From Oscillibacter sp. (GTDB lineage Bacteria > Bacillota > Clostridia > Oscillospirales > Oscillospiraceae), in the NCBI GenBank assembly GCA_003487665.1, contig DNFA01000015.1, positions 229,125-235,607 on the forward strand: DNA of 6,483 nucleotides, read 5' to 3'. Made by a program: the position numbers and the translations under genes. The notes beneath the pieces were generated by a model, which was not told where the DNA came from, did not search any database, and was given only the letters and a program-made list of their open reading frames with translations. Shown here in pieces: positions 5,557 through 6,483 of this stretch. Numbering within the stretch: the first letter of the stretch is position 1; every line of letters starts with the position of its first letter.

Positions 5557-6379
5557 AGTAGATGGGATTCAGGTAGACGTCATCCTGATGCAGCTCGAAA
5601 TGGAGGTGGACGCCGGTGGCGCGGCCGGTGTCCCCCATCTCGGCGATGGGATCGCCGCAGCGCACCTGCTGGCCGTCGGAAGCGGTGATCCGGCGGCAGT
5701 GGGCGTAGAGCGTGGAATAGCCGCCCTCATGGGTGACGGTGACGTATTTGCCCAGATCGGTGCTGTCGCCCACGGCGGTGACAACGCCATCGGCGAAGGC
5801 GGAGATCACGGCGCCCTCCTCCCCTGCTATGTCAAGGCCGTAGTGAAAGCGCCCGCCGCCCTCCAGCGGATCGCTGCGGGCGCCGAAAAGCGAAGTGATG
5901 TCCCCGGCGGGCACCGGATCGGCGTAGTCAAAGTTCAGAACGCGCTGGAGCATATCCACGTTGCCGGGCAGATCATCGGTTCGCGGAACGGAACTGCCGG
6001 AAGCCGGCACCTCCGCCGCGCCGAACACGGCGGTGTAGGCATCGGTCAGGGCATCGGACCCGGAGGAAAAAGCACGTCCGGCGGCGGAGAATACCTCCAC
6101 GAAGTCGGTGTCGGCTCCCAGCAGTTCCAGAAGCGTGGCGCGGCAGCGCTCCAATGCAGCGGGAAACAGGAATTTCATGGCCACCACCGCCAGCAGCAGC
6201 GCGGCGGAGATCACCATCTGCGCCATGCGGCGGCGGGCGGCGGGCGTGGCTTTTTTCTCCGGGAGGGGTACAGTCGGGCGGGACGGGGTCGGGCGCGGCG
6301 GCGCTTTGCGGGGTGCAGGAGCGCGGCGGCGGGTCGGGGCAACGCGGCGTCCGGAATATGACGCGGTGCGCTGGGACAT
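5540..6379 (-). CDS. Membrane-anchored M23 (LytM) peptidase, SpoIVFA-like
   Basis: A 279-residue protein. Residues 1-52 are rich in Arg and Pro and positively charged, fitting a cytosolic tail. Residues about 53-74 (MAQMVISAALLLAVVAMKFLFP) form one membrane segment without a cleavage site. A linker of about 75-150 and a C-terminal LytM domain (about 153-279) lie outside. The zinc-site residues are intact: HYGLD gives His179 and Asp183, YAH gives His227, and HLHFE gives His258 and His260. It could therefore be an active endopeptidase against cell-wall peptides, or a structural LytM protein. Overlap with the M50 gene suggests a SpoIVFA-type partner that holds or inhibits the SpoIVFB-like protease; this rests on context. 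The start is set at 6379 because AAGGAGG lies eight bases upstream. An in-frame ATG at 6403 would add eight residues but has no such site and would destroy the logic of that Shine-Dalgarno. Confidence 0.87.
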   Translation of the reverse strand: MSQRTASYSGRRVAPTRRRAPAPRKAPPRPTPSRPTVPLPEKKATPAARRRMAQMVISAALLLAVVAMKFLFPAALERCRATLLELLGADTDFVEVFSAAGRAFSSGSDALTDAYTAVFGAAEVPASGSSVPRTDDLPGNVDMLQRVLNFDYADPVPAGDITSLFGARSDPLEGGGRFHYGLDIAGEEGAVISAFADGVVTAVGDSTDLGKYVTVTHEGGYSTLYAHCRRITASDGQQVRCGDPIAEMGDTGRATGVHLHFELHQDDVYLNPIYYVTFA

Positions 6380-6387
6380 ACGGAACA

Positions 6388-6394
6388 CCTCCTT
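6388..6394 (-). promoter_or_regulatory. Shine-Dalgarno that fixes the M23 gene start
   Basis: A perfect AAGGAGG on the minus strand with an eight-base gap to the ATG at 6379. It lies inside the reading frame of the longer alternative starting at 6403, so the shorter protein is chosen. Confidence 0.88.
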
Positions 6395-6416
6395 GAGCAG
6401 CATGTGCTTTTGGAGA

Positions 6417-6444
6417 AGTGTATGCGGGAGGGAAAGGAAAAAGA
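6417..6444 (-). promoter_or_regulatory. Candidate sigma-E (sporulation) promoter of the SpoIVF-like operon
   Basis: On the minus strand, CATACACT (6424-6417) fully matches the Bacillus sigma-E -10 consensus CATACAnT. A possible -35, TCTTTTT (6444-6438), matches five of seven positions of KMATATT, but at a 13-base gap rather than the usual 14-15. The predicted start near 6410 gives a leader of about 30 nt with the Shine-Dalgarno well placed. No good housekeeping promoter was seen in 6380-6483. spoIVFA-spoIVFB is sigma-E controlled in B. subtilis, which fits. The weak -35 overlaps the terminator of the upstream gene, so this remains a candidate. Confidence 0.45.
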
Positions 6445-6462
6445 CGGCGAAGGCCGTCTTTT
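6438..6462 (-). terminator. Intrinsic terminator of the gene upstream of the window's last operon
   Basis: A perfect 10-bp stem, AAAAGACGGC (6462-6453) with GCCGTCTTTT (6448-6439), around a four-base loop; on the minus strand it continues as TTTTTCC. It should end transcription of a minus-strand gene whose stop codon lies beyond base 6483, since none of the three minus frames shows a stop between 6483 and the hairpin. It separates that gene from the M23-M50-radical SAM operon. Confidence 0.8.
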
Positions 6463-6483
6463 GCAGATAAGGTACAATAAGTT

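Noticed and set aside
5447..6361. Plus-strand open frame of 304 codons opposite the M50 and M23 genes
   Set aside because: Low-complexity Gly/Ala-rich translation without motifs; the minus strand has intact catalytic motifs of two protease families.
6380..6403. Eight-residue N-terminal extension of the M23 protein from the ATG at 6403
   Set aside because: The perfect AAGGAGG lies inside this extension and is ideally spaced for the ATG at 6379; 6403 has no ribosome site.

Overview
The window (about 60% G+C by eye) looks like a chromosomal segment of an anaerobic, butyrate-forming Clostridia member, probably of the Oscillospiraceae type. Three things suggest this: a valyl-tRNA synthetase gene behind a T-box riboswitch (a Gram-positive trait), a CoA-transferase closely resembling butyryl-CoA:acetate CoA-transferases of gut Firmicutes, and a run of genes matching the spoIVFA-spoIVFB neighbourhood of spore-forming Firmicutes. 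The genus cannot be fixed from the sequence. All six genes lie on the minus strand, so they read from right to left.

Right part (6483 to 2420): a terminator of an upstream gene outside the window (6438-6462) is followed by a candidate sporulation sigma-E-type promoter (6417-6444). Then comes a tightly packed four-gene run. It holds an M23 (LytM) peptidase with one membrane anchor (SpoIVFA-like), an M50 site-2 protease (SpoIVFB-like), a TIGR03960-family radical SAM protein, and its usual partner, a DUF2344/TIGR03936 protein. Neighbours overlap by 17 bp, are separated by 19 bp, and overlap by 8 bp. This pattern indicates one operon with translational coupling. The genes that often follow in other Firmicutes (rng, rplU, prp, rpmA, obg) are not here.

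Middle part (2419 to 873): a 103-bp gap carries a near-consensus housekeeping promoter. Its -35 box is overlapped by an 18-bp sequence matching the clostridial Rex (NADH/NAD+ sensor) operator at 12 of 14 defined positions. It drives a 449-residue acyl-CoA:acetate CoA-transferase, a candidate last step of butyrate formation. A strong hairpin and an intrinsic terminator follow that gene.

Left part (866 to 1): an imperfect palindrome of possible dispersed-repeat type precedes a consensus promoter (TTGACA-17-TATACT). A long leader follows with T-box parts that can be read directly: K-turn, AGUA loop, GUC valine specifier, Stem III, T-box sequence, and competing antiterminator and terminator. After it comes the first 153 codons of valS, cut by the window edge. 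The three transcription units appear independent: uncharged tRNA-Val should control valS, redox state probably controls the CoA-transferase, and the SpoIVF-like operon may be developmental. I saw no mobile element, CRISPR array, tRNA or rRNA. The most notable items are the predicted Rex operator, the readable valine T-box and the candidate sigma-E promoter.
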